Below, one piece after another: positions 1 to 11,843 of a stretch of DNA of 64,000 nt. Origin of the DNA: Nymphaea colorata (Eukaryota; Streptophyta; Magnoliopsida; Nymphaeales; Nymphaeaceae); NCBI RefSeq assembly GCF_008831285.2, contig NC_045145.1, positions 4,938,723-5,002,722 on the forward strand. The letters run 5' to 3'. The number at the start of each line of letters is the position of its first letter. Position 1 is the stretch's first letter. The translations under genes and the position numbers were made by a program. A model generated the notes under the pieces. It was not told the DNA's origin. It saw nothing but the letters and a program-made list of their open reading frames with translations, and ran no database searches.

Positions 1-575
1 GCATATTTCAGCAGACAGATAAAACGAGAATTGTTCTGTAGAAAGAAGATATCGGTCTATAACATCAGATTAGTCATGACATGTTGACTAGGTGTCCCAT
101 GAATGTATTCAGAGTTCAGACAGAACATGATTCCCATTGTTCTTTAAACCAAGATTCAGGACAAAAATACAATTTTTGTTACTGGCAGGCTCTCACTGCT
201 GGGCACAAAAAAGCCTCTAGAGGGGTACAGTCGTATAACATAGAGAACATGTTTATTCCCAATAAAGCTGCTACAAGCTTGGTTGCACACAATAATTACT
301 TTAAGCTTTACTAGTCAAGGATTTATTCACTTAAGTGTGCTTAACAATCCCACTTTGTCCTCATGGATATCATTGTAGACCAGCCAAAGAGATACCACTA
401 AATACGAATCATCAGTATGCAATTTTCCTCAAACTCTCTTTTTCTATCTCGTATACGCTAATGTACCTTAAGATTTGTCATATTGTCTTCTAAAATGAAT
501 AGAAGTTTTAATGACAACAAAAACCACTCTTCCAACTAAAAGAAGTCTGGGAATATTGAAGCAGAAAATGCTCAC
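1..575. other. No exon seen; intron or 3' part of the carrier gene
   Basis: AT-rich sequence directly downstream (minus strand) of the last visible carrier exon. I looked for the next carrier exon, which should resume the third transmembrane segment after the Gly-Val-Gly-Asp region, and did not find it. It probably lies beyond the left edge. No repeat or RNA gene recognised. Confidence 0.4.
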
Positions 576-3500
576 CAACACCACCAGCAATGAAGTGGGC
601 CCAATGTCCTCTAAGGTTAGGATGTGATTCCTCTATCCACTTCTTTGTCGATTCAATGACACCAAAATACGTTGCCCCAGTAGCCAATGATCCAGTTAAT
701 CCTGGAGCTATTCCTCGATAAAACCCTGAGATAATCATTATCGAAGAGCAATAGATGCTGCACGGATTAGGTTCATATGCAATGAAAGTTTCCTGTCAAT
801 GTCAGAAACTTAGAACAAGTATGTACTACATACATGTGAAGGACATAACCATGACAATGGAGATATACACTTGGCACAAGTGCCCATGAACATATGAATA
901 GAATGAACATGTATTTCCATATCCATCGTATAACTGGAAAGTAGTACCAATCAAATGCATGCAAATAATATGGAAGATCTATATCAAATATTAAACAGCT
1001 TTGTCAGCATACCTCGGTCAATTTTTGGGAACTACATGCAACCTACAAGTTACTTATTTAAGTTAGAATCATAGTCATAAATATTGTTTTTGGGTTTCAA
1101 ACAGCAAGATGTTTTTCGGGTATAATACAACGAGCTTGAAAAAAAGGGAAAAAAATATGGTAAATTGTAAAAAAAATTAAAATCCTAAAATTTGGGGAAA
1201 ATAAAATAAATGAGAAACTAATAAGACAACATCAAAAAGTAAATAGATTATCAACAAATAAAAATAGAAAATTGAAACAAGCAATATGGCATTAAAAAAA
1301 ACCTAACAAAACGTCTAAAATGAAAAAAGGATGAAAATTTTGGGAAAATGCCAAAAAACAAGTTTTTTTCGTTTTAGCTTTTTTTGCCATTTTTTCCGGC
1401 TGACTTATTTTTCACGTTTTTAACATTTTTTTTTAAACATGTTTTTGTGACTATGTTCTTAGAATGAAATGCATCCCCAGGTTGGCAAGAAAGATGCAAG
1501 GTGGAGTGTGAAGCTAAACAAGCAATAAGATGAAAGAATGTGTCAACAAGAATTAACCTGGACAGACATGAACTGCAAGTTGAACAAGCTATGATGATAT
1601 ATTTGTAATTTTGTATATACAAAAGTTTAGTCCAGAAGTGCCTTTCCTACTTGAACCATGATCTATTGACTGCAGTAAGCATGTAAATTGTTACCTTTTA
1701 ATCCATCAGCTAGCCAGACTGTGCGAACCATTTGCAAAATGCCCTTCTGTGTCTAAGAAAAATAAAAGGGAGAGACAGTGATCACCAAAGCCTGGAAGCA
1801 GTCCAGTAGTGGCATAATGAAGTATGGAAACTAATATTCGTAACACAATTTCAATTTTATGAAAGCAAACATAACAAGCAAAAACAGCACCCTTGCAAAT
1901 GCAGTCAAAAGTACTTATATCGCCACCAACTCTAACTAGAAACTAGCATGCTTATATAAAGAGCAGATAAAACAAAATCAAACTGCAAAATGTAATTGCA
2001 CAAATGGCTAGAAGAATACAGAGAGTACCTTCCAGTCTCAAAGAGATGCTCAAACACTAAGATAGCATGACTAGTCAGGCATACTTTAGAACAGATCCTC
2101 CTTAGAGACATCTCCCGTCTCCTTAATTTGCATGTCCAGAAGATGCAGGAGTGTTCACTATGTTGAATATTTAAACTCCTTTCCTTTCTCTTTAGTTTGT
2201 CTTTTAATTGTATACTATAATATAATTACAAGATAATTCATTGTTGTCACAAGCATGAGTACCAAGACATCAAAAATTGTTCTGTCCTATAATGAGGATG
2301 TTTCTTGAGCAATATTTTTGGATGACCATTTTAGGAGCCACCACCGTTTAATGTAATTGAATAATCATGTTCATGCACAATTAGGGTAATCTAACTATCT
2401 AGTAGGGTTAAGATACTCCATAACCACTTATTTATTCATTATGACGGTACACCATCTACTTTGTAACTGATTGCTTAGGACTCCATTTAGTAGATCATCT
2501 TTAATCCTTTATTGTTAATTTACAGCCCCATATTGTGAGAATAAAGAGAACATTGACTCGCTAACTTGATTATCTCCCTTAGAGATAGATGCATACAAAA
2601 AATATTAACAAATGACCAAATATCTTGCAAAATAAAACTATATAAGTAAGCGATATGAACAAAGACAGCAAGTAGTCACATAATGATCAGATCAAGTTGC
2701 ATGACAGGGTACCTGGGATCCACTTAGCACTGCTTGGCTTTGAACCCGTGTCTTCAGTGTATCAATCGGGTGCATCATGCCTTCCCCAAAAGCCCCAGCA
2801 AGACCACCCCATACAAATTCCCTCCAAACTACAATATTGGAAGTTGAGAGAGAGAGAAAGAGAGAGAGGGAGAGGGAGAGAGACAGAACAATCAAACTGT
2901 AGAAGTGGTTCAATCAACAAAAGGCAAAAACATGCATGCAAGGTTTATCATCTCCATTCTAATACCTGTATTTTCTCATTCAATTGCCAATTATTCCATT
3001 TTTCATCTTATGCATGTACCGAGACAATGTAGCCAGAACTCAATCAACTAGAGATCGTAGCAAACACTTTCTATGAGGTGCAGCATTTGAAATTCAAATA
3101 CTTCAAAGTGCTAACACAATTGCACTCTCTCATAGACAAAGAGGATTGAAGCTCAATGACAACAGGAAATTATGGAATGTACCTAATCGAAAACTAGTAA
3201 ACTGAATAAATGTTCATTTTTCATTTACTCCTACTGACTTCCTTTCTGCACCCTAATTATTTTAGTAGAAGGACAATTCACACCCTGAAATCTCCATATC
3301 AAGCAGTCAATGCTTTTGTTTAATTTCAAATATTCGCTTCTTTTCTTTGAACCACTTTCTTTTTTCACACAACATTAATCAAGTTTATTTATAATTGTTT
3401 ACAAACAAACCACTTGTTACTAGTGGTTCCAGACATAGAATTAACAGGTAAAATGCCTTCAGTGGTAACTAGTTAAAAAATAAGAAAATTAAAATACAAG

Positions 3501-4220
3501 AAAAACTTTCAAATAAATATGCCATGTTTCACCTCCAGTAACACCTCCTTTCTGACCTCAAAAGAGGAGACAGTTCTTCTACATGATTCCACACACTGTC
3601 TTATCACAAGCTTCGCACTATCTTACCACAATTTTCTTCTAAAGTGCAAAAAGGCTTCAAGAGACCATCTCAAGTAATGCTCCGGGTCCAAATTCTCTAG
3701 GTATGCCCAAACATTTCACACAATCCCTACTTAGACTACATCTAGCATCTAGAACTGATTCTTCTTGACACTCAAATGATACTGCCATTGCTAAGCCAAA
3801 TCAAACTTCACATAATTGATCAGAAGATGGATCTTCCGCCTCAGCTAAATCAGCTAATATTCATAAAGACTTAACATACAAGAAAAAGGGAAAAGAAATG
3901 GCATGCTAAATTCAGGAAATACAACATAGACGACCTTCTTGCCATTCGAACAAGAGTACTGAAACCAAAAACTATCAAAACCATCAAAAGCATATATTTC
4001 GCAGAACGGCAACAAAAAGGAAGGTGAAGCATATTCCTCTATCGCACAAAGTAAAGGGCGTCGAAGGAACTAGCTGGCCGAGTGCGAATGTAGCCAGAGC
4101 ATCGATACTGAAGAACAAAAGAGAGGAGAAAGAACTACCAAAGAAATTCTGAAGATTCCCGTATGATGGGTTGGCTACTTCCGTGATTCGGGCTCTCCCA
4201 GAACCCGAGTCCGTCGCCAT
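576..4220 (-). CDS. Mitochondrial carrier family protein, SAM-carrier-like (partial, exons 1-4)
   Basis: Four minus-strand coding exons with GT-AG borders and consistent phase: 4139-4220 (ATG at 4218-4220, phase 1), 2713-2828, 1695-1752 and 576-725; 406 nt are visible and the CDS continues off the left edge. The protein starts MATDSGSGRARITEVANPSY. Exon 2 encodes the first helix and the carrier signature Px[DE]xx[KR]x[KR] as HPIDTLKTRVQ, preceded by WGGLAGAFGEGMMHP. Exons 3-4 encode GFYRGIAPGLTGSLATGATYFG and ESTKKWIEESHPNL, closing the first repeat and entering the second. From memory this matches the plant mitochondrial substrate carrier group near Arabidopsis At1g74240, which databases label S-adenosylmethionine carrier-like. 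Known for the family: six-helix inner-membrane transporters of three ~100-aa repeats. The substrate is not shown here. Introns are 1.3, 0.96 and 0.97 kb. The gene is divergent from the ATP synthase gamma gene, with ~7.6 kb between start codons. Confidence 0.85.
2850..2882. repeat. (GA)n microsatellite in carrier intron 1
   Basis: Imperfect GA/GAGAGG run just upstream (on the minus strand) of the carrier exon 2 acceptor. On the coding strand it is a CT-rich tract and may simply be the polypyrimidine region of this intron. Confidence 0.8.
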
Positions 4221-4224
4221 AGCT

Positions 4225-4256
<32 letters not shown>

Positions 4257-4690
4257 AAATTTGTCGGTGCCGTACTAGTAGGGTTTTAGACGGTGAATTT
4301 CCCTCGTGCCTCTCTCTCTCTTGGCGGACGGAGGGTTTTAAACGGTCTACCTGATACGAGTTTTTTTCTGTTTTTTTCCTAACGAGAAGCAATCTTGACC
4401 AACCTTTTGGCGGCCTTAACCAAGTTATCGCACCGTTCAAACTAAAGCTGAAGTTTTTGGGTGAACGGATGATTGTTTTACTATTCAAATGAGAGCGCCC
4501 AAGCGTTTCCTTTTAAAAAAAAAAATCCTCATCCAAAATTTCATCGGCACTTTGACGGTCTTCAAGTTTTGATTAAACATCTCACCGTTTAAACTAAAGG
4601 CACTGAGTGAACGGGTGATTGCTTTACTATTCAAATGACAGCCGAATTTTTTCCAATCTCCTTCCTTTTATCCTCAGGATCCAAAGTTGC
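4221..4690 (-). promoter_or_regulatory. Leader and proximal promoter of the carrier gene, with GA tract and degenerate duplication
   Basis: On the coding (minus) strand the start codon is preceded at 4226-4254 by a (GA)n tract, common in plant 5' UTRs. Further upstream is a degenerate tandem duplication with ~150-bp period: the segment around 4429-4494 (caccgttcaaactaaag ... gaacggatgattg) recurs at 4579-4643 (caccgtttaaactaaag ... gaacgggtgattg). No clear TATA box was pinned down. The regulatory role is inferred only from position. Confidence 0.45.
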
Positions 4691-4789
4691 ATCGGCACCA
4701 ACCAGGGAACCTAACTAAGTTGCTTGTTGCATTAAGCTTAGTTGCATTAAGCTTTTCAATTTGCTTTTATTAGTTGTCGCTCTGTCACG

Positions 4790-4994
4790 TATGGGAGGAG
4801 CCAAGGGGGGGCCGCATGGACCCTGGCCTCACTTCAAAAATTTTTTTAAATTTGCATATAAATTTTAGAAAATTTTACTTGTTTTATATAAAAATTTTGA
4901 AAAATGGTATTTCGGCTCGTGTCAAAACTTAAAAACTTTAATTCCTCATGTAAATTTTCAAGTTCCTCATGAAAATTTTCTAGCTCCGCCCTTG
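4790..4994. mobile_element. hAT-type MITE, family A (copy 1)
   Basis: About 205 bp, beginning tatgggaggagccaag and ending tagctccgcccttg, so the ends are imperfect inverted repeats of the plant hAT terminus CAGGGGCGGAGC. It is flanked on both sides by CTGTCACG(TAT), giving an 8-bp or slightly longer target duplication. Internal sequence is AT-rich with aaaattttgaaaaatg and lacks coding capacity. Related copies lie at 6648, 56904 and probably 57915. Confidence 0.7.
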
Positions 4995-5149
4995 CTGTCA
5001 CGTATTTGAGAAATGCTTGAAGGCATGAATAAGTTCCATCGAGCTCATCGTTTTGCTGTTGCCTGCCATACTGCCAACATTTTATGCATGATATGTTCCT
5101 CACATTGGGAGTCAAGTACTCTACAGTCGAGTATACAAGTCTATGGTCA

Positions 5150-5640
5150 GGCGTTTCCGTCACTTAGGCCTGACCAACGAGCAGAGCAACTTGAGCTTGG
5201 CACATTAAAGCTTGGCTTTGGCTAGAGCTCAAGTTGGCTCTTTTGTCAAATGAGTCAAACTTGAGTTGATGTTTTGACTCATTCATTTAGTCGAACAGAG
5301 TTTGAGCTTTCTTAACTCTACTCGTTTAAGCTCGATCCTGCTCGAGTCTTAACCTTATTGTAAATATCGATTCTCTTATTTTCATTAAAAGAGAAAACAT
5401 CATCTCAAACTCTCATTAAGTATCCTAAGACTGAGTTTGTTCACTATATTTCTTACCAGTTAATGAGTTTTATCGAGCTCGTTTAAATGAGCTTCAAACG
5501 AGAGCTGAAGTTAACATTTAAAATTTAAATGAAACAAGTTCACAGAGTCGAGCTTGAGCCTATTATGTGGAGTTCTACTCGAGTTCGAACTGAGCTCAAG
5601 CTGGCCTGTGTTCAAGTCTACTACCAGTGTCTTCTTTACA
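5150..5640. repeat. Dispersed repeat rich in GAGCTCAAGCT motifs
   Basis: Repeated variants of gagctcaagct/gagcttgagc over ~490 bp, typical of a degenerate non-autonomous plant repeat. No clear TIR or TSD found and no credible protein. Confidence 0.4.
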
Positions 5641-6647
5641 AGGCAATGTGTCTTCTTCTTCTTCCTTTCTTTTTCTTGTTTTTTCTTCTTCATATAATAG
5701 CAATGGTGCAGTGGAAAATTTTTAGCTATGGGGTGCCAATAAAAAGTGAGGAGCACCATATATTTAAATATGTAGATATTCGGGGTCATCCAATTTGTAA
5801 AAAAAAGAATTTTGTGAGACTGCATAGGTGATTGCCAATACAAACCCATATGTGGATCCACCCCCTCTATAGAGCCTCTTTTCTCCATCTCTCAGTGTTT
5901 ACCATGTGAATCACCATTGGAAGTAGTGTTTACCTTCATTGTTGTGGTTGTGTGAGAGGTCAAGTTCTAAAAGTTCAATGACCACACTCATGTTTTAGTG
6001 AGAACGTAGAGTAAAAAATTTTTGTTTATGGGACACTAAATATATAGGTAACAAATTTTCAATTGACTGACCTGGGTCTCATAGGTCCGATCTATATAAT
6101 TAGACTCAATTCTATCCAGATTAATCATTAAATGAACAATGTTTAGAATGGACTTCGTGGGGCATATGCTCCATGCAGCCCACACTTACCTCCCGTCCTG
6201 GACTTTTAGCTCATAAGAGGTCAGCTGATCATGAGCTACCATGGGAATCTTTGTCCTTACTTTGAGCCATTGCTTGTATATTATTCTTCCACTGTATGAA
6301 TCCCATGTCTTCCATATGTGATTGCTTGTGTCTAAAACTCTTACTGAAAAGCTCACATCTTATGCTTCATCTTCTTCCCCTGAACACCTCCCCTCTCAAA
6401 AAGACACTTAGACACTTAGGTGGTTCATGTTTCTTATTCTTCTCTTATGGGAACCCTTTTCATCACATCAACTCTATTTTGTTGGAGGGGCGTAGCATAA
6501 CAGATCGGCATGAATGTCACATTGATGATGCGTCCTTAATTCGATTCCTTTGATGTTGCCCCTTCTAATGCAAACAAGGGCATGCATGACATTTGAGTTA
6601 AAAGGTATACTGTAGGACCACCGATGTCCCAAATCAACCCTGGACCT

Positions 6648-6829
6648 AGGGGCAGAGCCATGCGCCAGCCGGGGCCATGCCCACCCCCCACCCCCTTCAA
6701 TTTTTTTTAGCATGTAATTAAAAAAAGCATTTGGCCTATATAAAAATTTTGAAAAGCTATATTTCAGTCCCTGTTAAAATTTTGAAACTACAGGTCAACC
6801 CCTTCAATGACAAATTTCTAGCTCCGCCC
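6648..6829. mobile_element. hAT-type MITE, family A (copy 2, degenerate)
   Basis: Starts aggggcagagccatg and ends tagctccgccc, with the same internal aaaattttgaaaagctatatttc core as the copies at 4790 and 56904. Target duplication not clear. Confidence 0.6.
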
Positions 6830-9800
6830 AATTAGGGGCATGGCGAAGGGGGTGGCTTCACTTCTCGTAGACTGCCACACCTACTCCATTATTGTTGGAT
6901 TTGAGGCTTGTCTCTGCCTAACGAACATTGTTAAAATCCCACTTGGACACAAACTACAAAGAAAAACCAAGCTTTATGGTTTGATTTCATCTGATGACTT
7001 GTTTTTTTTACTATGCCTATAAACGATTTCATTTTCTTTGTGAGTTTAACATATTTGGACATAAAGATCTACATGATTAATTGCAGCAGAAGAGAATCAA
7101 CGTTGTCTAACCATCTATGTGTGTAAGAAATGAATGAAACAATGTACAAAAACTTCTAATTAATTGTTTTGAAATTTGTTCGTTAGATGTTAAGCAAACA
7201 TGCAATTTGATGGTCATCCATGTCACATTACTTTCATACGTATATAGTTACACATCACCATTTCAGGTGGCTTTCCTTTGGTATATACCTCAATTGATGA
7301 TGAATATTTTACATTCAATTTGTTTGTTCATCTTTATTTGTGCCACCAATTTGGTTTTTAAATTTCCATTTGAACAATTATTTCCTTAGAGAAGATTAGG
7401 AATCATTTGTGCTTTAATATTTTTTTGTGTAGGTTGATGTGTAGCTTGAAAGCATATATTTTCTACATGGTATGCACATGAAGCAAAAATTTTACATCTA
7501 ACAATGATGGGCAACTGAATAGTTAGACTGGCAGCTTATTGCCTAAGCTTGAAATATTAGTTGAAATTGTTAAATGGCCAAACTCAACAAATAAATAGAT
7601 CAGTTGATGGTGTTTAAATTTATACATTGAAAATAGAAAAATGAAATTATATATACCTTGGAAGTAGTAGGCATGATGTCAATTCATTTGTACTAAAATA
7701 TTGTTATTATTTATGCTAAAGCTTTATTTTAAATCGATAAAAATTTGTGTTAGACTTTAAAGTACAAATATATAATTTTTTCATCAACATTTCTTAAAAG
7801 GAAATCAAAACCTCATTACTTCAAGTCTGATTTTTATAATCCCAAATTTGTGTTGTTTCTACTCCCACAGGCTTTCTAATCTCTTTATTTTGTGTACATA
7901 GTGGTTCAATCTCTTAAGGCATATAGGACAACTACATGCACATGTTCTTATGGGGAACGTGTGTTACATGTTCCATGGTAAATTAAATTTGGATGATGCA
8001 ACAATTATACTTTCAACGATGTTGAATTGGAGTTTTTTTGTCTGTGCTTATTTTAAGCAAATATAAGGGCAACAATCCGAGACAACTTATTTATGTCACT
8101 CAAACACTAAAAAAGTTTCTTAATCATAGTGACCATTCTTGTTTTCATATTGTGCCTTTCTATTAAATACTCATTTATGAATGTTATACTCTACCTTAGT
8201 ATTGGTTTCTTTATTTAATTTTGCTTTCTTTCATTTGGTGTTTGATGTAAATGTAAATGGTTTGATCGTAGTACATTTACATGTTTGTAAATAGATAATA
8301 AGGTTGTTGAAACTTTTGTAATGCTTCAACTTAACTAACTTCTCAGTTTAATAAGTTCTAACAAGAGTACAGTTATATACGACTTAATTTTATACAATGA
8401 TAATAGCTTATGTTGACTCCCATTTTAGCAGATGTCTCCTGGAGACAATAGTAAATTATATTAGCATTTGTTAGTATTTGCTATACATTAATGTCACAAT
8501 TTGTTAACAAATAATATATTAAAAAAATTGAATGGATACACTTTTTTGTAAAGTCTAAAAGCATGTCCTCACAAAGATAGTGTAAAAGGAATACCTTGAA
8601 GAGAGGGCATTGACTTGTAAAACAAGCTAGCAGCATGGCTCCATCTCAAGTCCATTTGGTGGAGACCAATCTATTGATTTAGTGTGTTAGGGAGAAAGTG
8701 GCAATCGTGGAGACTGGTGGTGGATGAATTCGAAATCTCTCTGGGCGCCCCCTGTACTAGGTCCAAGACGGTGGCAAAGCTACATGGGGGCTGGTATAAG
8801 AAATTACCTGCACCAGTTGCACAAAATATAACAACTCGGCTCGCTCCCACATCAATCTCAAGTATCTAGTTTGATTGATCTCAATGTGCCCCATAGCGGC
8901 TTCAATTTAACCCCAAAAAGACTTATGGACCAGAAAAATCAGTCACTCAACAACCTTTTTTTTATAAGCTTTTGAAGATCTCTCATAATCTTTTACGTAA
9001 CTAAACTTTTTAAAGTAGAGAGTTACAATCCACCCTTTTAAGACATGCATCAGTGAGTGAGGGACCCTAGGCCGGAGTAATGAACTATGCTTCAAAATCA
9101 ACATAACAACTCAGTCCACTCCCACACGGGGCTTGGACCCTTGGACTGTCAGATCGCTGGCCTCCTGATAGTTTTGGTTTCAACTCTAAAAGACTGGAAC
9201 CATGACAACTAGTAATTTAATATTTCACTTTACAAACCCTTGAGGAGATCTGCTACCATCTTTAATATGAAAGGAAACTTCTCAAAGTGAGGCATTATAC
9301 AAAGCATATTTATTTTCACATTATTGGCTTGAAATATTTGATTGGTCATATATATAGGTGCCCTTAAAGACATTGAAGTTTTTGAATTAACGCTTGTCCA
9401 ATCAAAATTTTTGGCACTGCTAGTGGTCCTAAGACATTTTGTTTCTTTTCTCTTGATAACAAGAAATAAAACTTGATCTTCTATAAGGTTTCCAAGTGAC
9501 TAATCATACAACTGATCTATCATAACCTAACCACAAAATGATCACTTGGTAATAAAATCAATCAACTATTATGATCCTATGCTTATTTAGAAGATTAGTT
9601 TCCATGGAATTTAGCCTCCCCTAGCAAGGTTGCACCGAATTGCTATAGAGTTTGGACTTTAGCAATAAATCTAGCAAGTGTTTGACACCCAAAACCCAGT
9701 CCAAAATCAAAGTTTTGAATATCAAATATAGTTTACCTCATCACATCAAGTTTTTATGTGTCAAAAAAATAATCAAGCTTAGGTTCCATAACTTAGCTAT

Positions 9801-11430
9801 AAAAATTCTATAGGCCACACTTGAAAATGCGGTATTAAAATGTCATGCATTAAAATGCCAAACATTTAGTACTGGGTAGTTATTAGGTGGAACAAAAGTT
9901 CAAGGTTTCACCTACCACATCTTGTGTGATGACTTGAAACTTTCGTTTCACCTGTTTACGTGGAACTCTAATGACGACATCTCTCTCTCTCAAAAATTCC
10001 ACCTATTTAAGCAAAACTTTGGAGCAACAATACTAGGATTGAGCAAAAACACTAGGGATTAATGTTCATGTTCATTTTGCCATGAAACTCTCCCGAATTT
10101 TTTAGACCTTGTTCCGTTTCTACAGTGAACTATCCCATTTTCAAACATGGCCATTGAGAGATCCTTGAGCGAATAGTGGCAAGCTTCAATTGCAACCATT
10201 AGGTATGATTTTCCTGCTTTTGTGATGGAGTGGAGGTGTCCTTATGAAAATTATCTGAAAAATTAAACATTAGTGTAAATATTTAATAACTTAACCTGCT
10301 TATGTAAAATGCACAAACTTTGGGTGCCCTTTTTGTAGTTTTTAAAGAAAAAAAATCATTATAAATACCGAGAGAACTACCAAGGTCTCAACCACCTTTC
10401 ATTTCTCCTTCTTGTCACAAGAAAGGCCAACTATAGCCTAATAATAGAAGATCCAAATTTGTAGAATTCGAGCATTGATGATTATACGATCAAATAACAA
10501 TGGAATTTTTTTTAGGAACAAAAGGGGAGTTTTTGCATATGCATGTTTTAGGTTGGTTTTGGATTGGCCCCAATGAGGATAGTTAGCAAACCCGTGACTC
10601 AGACTCGGATCGGCAAATGACCTGGTTACTGGGTCTGTGAGTTGATTCGTCGACTAGGTCAAGTTTTAAAATAACTAGAATTGGGTGAGTCAGGGCCAAG
10701 TCAAGCCAAGTGAGGAACGAGTCGGGCAGACTCAAGCCGACTCAAGCTGGGCCTTCCTTGTCTTGTGGCCAGACTTTCTAGTGATCCCAGCTGGCTTGGG
10801 CGATTCATGAGCAAACTCAACAAGTCAGCCAACTATGCCGATGAGAGTTGGTGCATCAGCTCGCTTCAATGGCCGTAGAAGTGTAAACCTGGTCTTGATG
10901 CCACCTAAAACACCATTTTGGAGTTTTATCTACAAGCTTCTCAAAAAACATTTGAGTATTTATCGTATGCATGCAAATTCAAACTCTCTAAAACAGAACA
11001 AGAGTGAATTTTTTTTCCATTTTGCTTTGACAAAAAGGTCAGTCGTAGATAGTTTTGACTATTTTTTCCAGAAAAGTTTCAATCATGTTACAAGCAAAAA
11101 AAGTTGCCCAACAAACAACAGTAAACAATGACGTACGGCCTTTGAAGAGCACAACATAGTTGGTCGGGCAAGCGGTCGTATACAAGGTACATTGTTAGTT
11201 TGATTATAGTAGGTATTATTCTTATTGACTGTAAAAGGTATGATCAGACGGATATACCGTACCCCACATACACTTCAATGCAACTAAAGATGCCAGTGAG
11301 TTCACCTCTTGCTCACAAGAAAACAACACCTTACAAGTAATATCGTTTCTGAGTAAGAACGGTATATATTACAGATGGACATGAAAATAATACATGAAAT
11401 GGTTATTCCAATATGATATAAGTTTGAGCA
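6830..11430. other. Intergenic, no gene recognised
   Basis: AT-rich sequence with only short random frames. 9894-9951 can fold into an imperfect stem (aggtggaacaaaagtt against aactttcgtttcacct). 10560-10850 is a degenerate repeat rich in gactcg/cgactcaag motifs. No tRNA, rRNA or conserved protein recognised. Confidence 0.6.
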
Positions 11431-11439
11431 TCCCAATAG

Positions 11440-11843
11440 ATAATGACAGCGATTTGGATTGAAGAAAAAAAAAGAAAGGATTCGATTATGTTGTACAGTT
11501 AAGCATCTTTCGGGTCCAGTACAAATAGGGTTGAATTCATATTGGTTAAATCCTGATCCAGACTACAGATCCACGAAAGCTATGGATCCAAATTTGATTG
11601 CTCACCGTATTATTGTGAAACCTATATCGAAATCCATATCCGCGAGATTCGGATATGGTATCAAGTTAAGTCCGATCCACTTTACGGGCTCTGCTCCGTT
11701 TCGCAAATCGCGTTGTTCGTTCTCCCAAGTACTCGAGATCCCGACCGACGGGAAGTAAAGGCAAGAACCAGACTGCAATTTAGGGTTCGTCTCTCACATT
11801 GTCTCTCTCTCAACGGTCGGTGTTCTCCTCTCGCACAACCAAT
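11440..11843 (+). promoter_or_regulatory. Promoter and 5' leader of the ATP synthase gamma gene
   Basis: Sequence directly upstream of the ATG at 11844. It ends in a CT-rich leader (ttcgtctctcacattgtctctctctc at about 11788-11813), common in plant housekeeping genes. No TATA box is assigned with confidence, and the transcription start is inferred only as lying between about 11700 and 11800. Confidence 0.4.

Noticed and set aside
4139-4488. 117-codon minus-strand frame overlapping carrier exon 1
   Set aside because: It uses the other frame and runs through the GA microsatellite. The carrier start at 4220 with correct splicing explains the region better.
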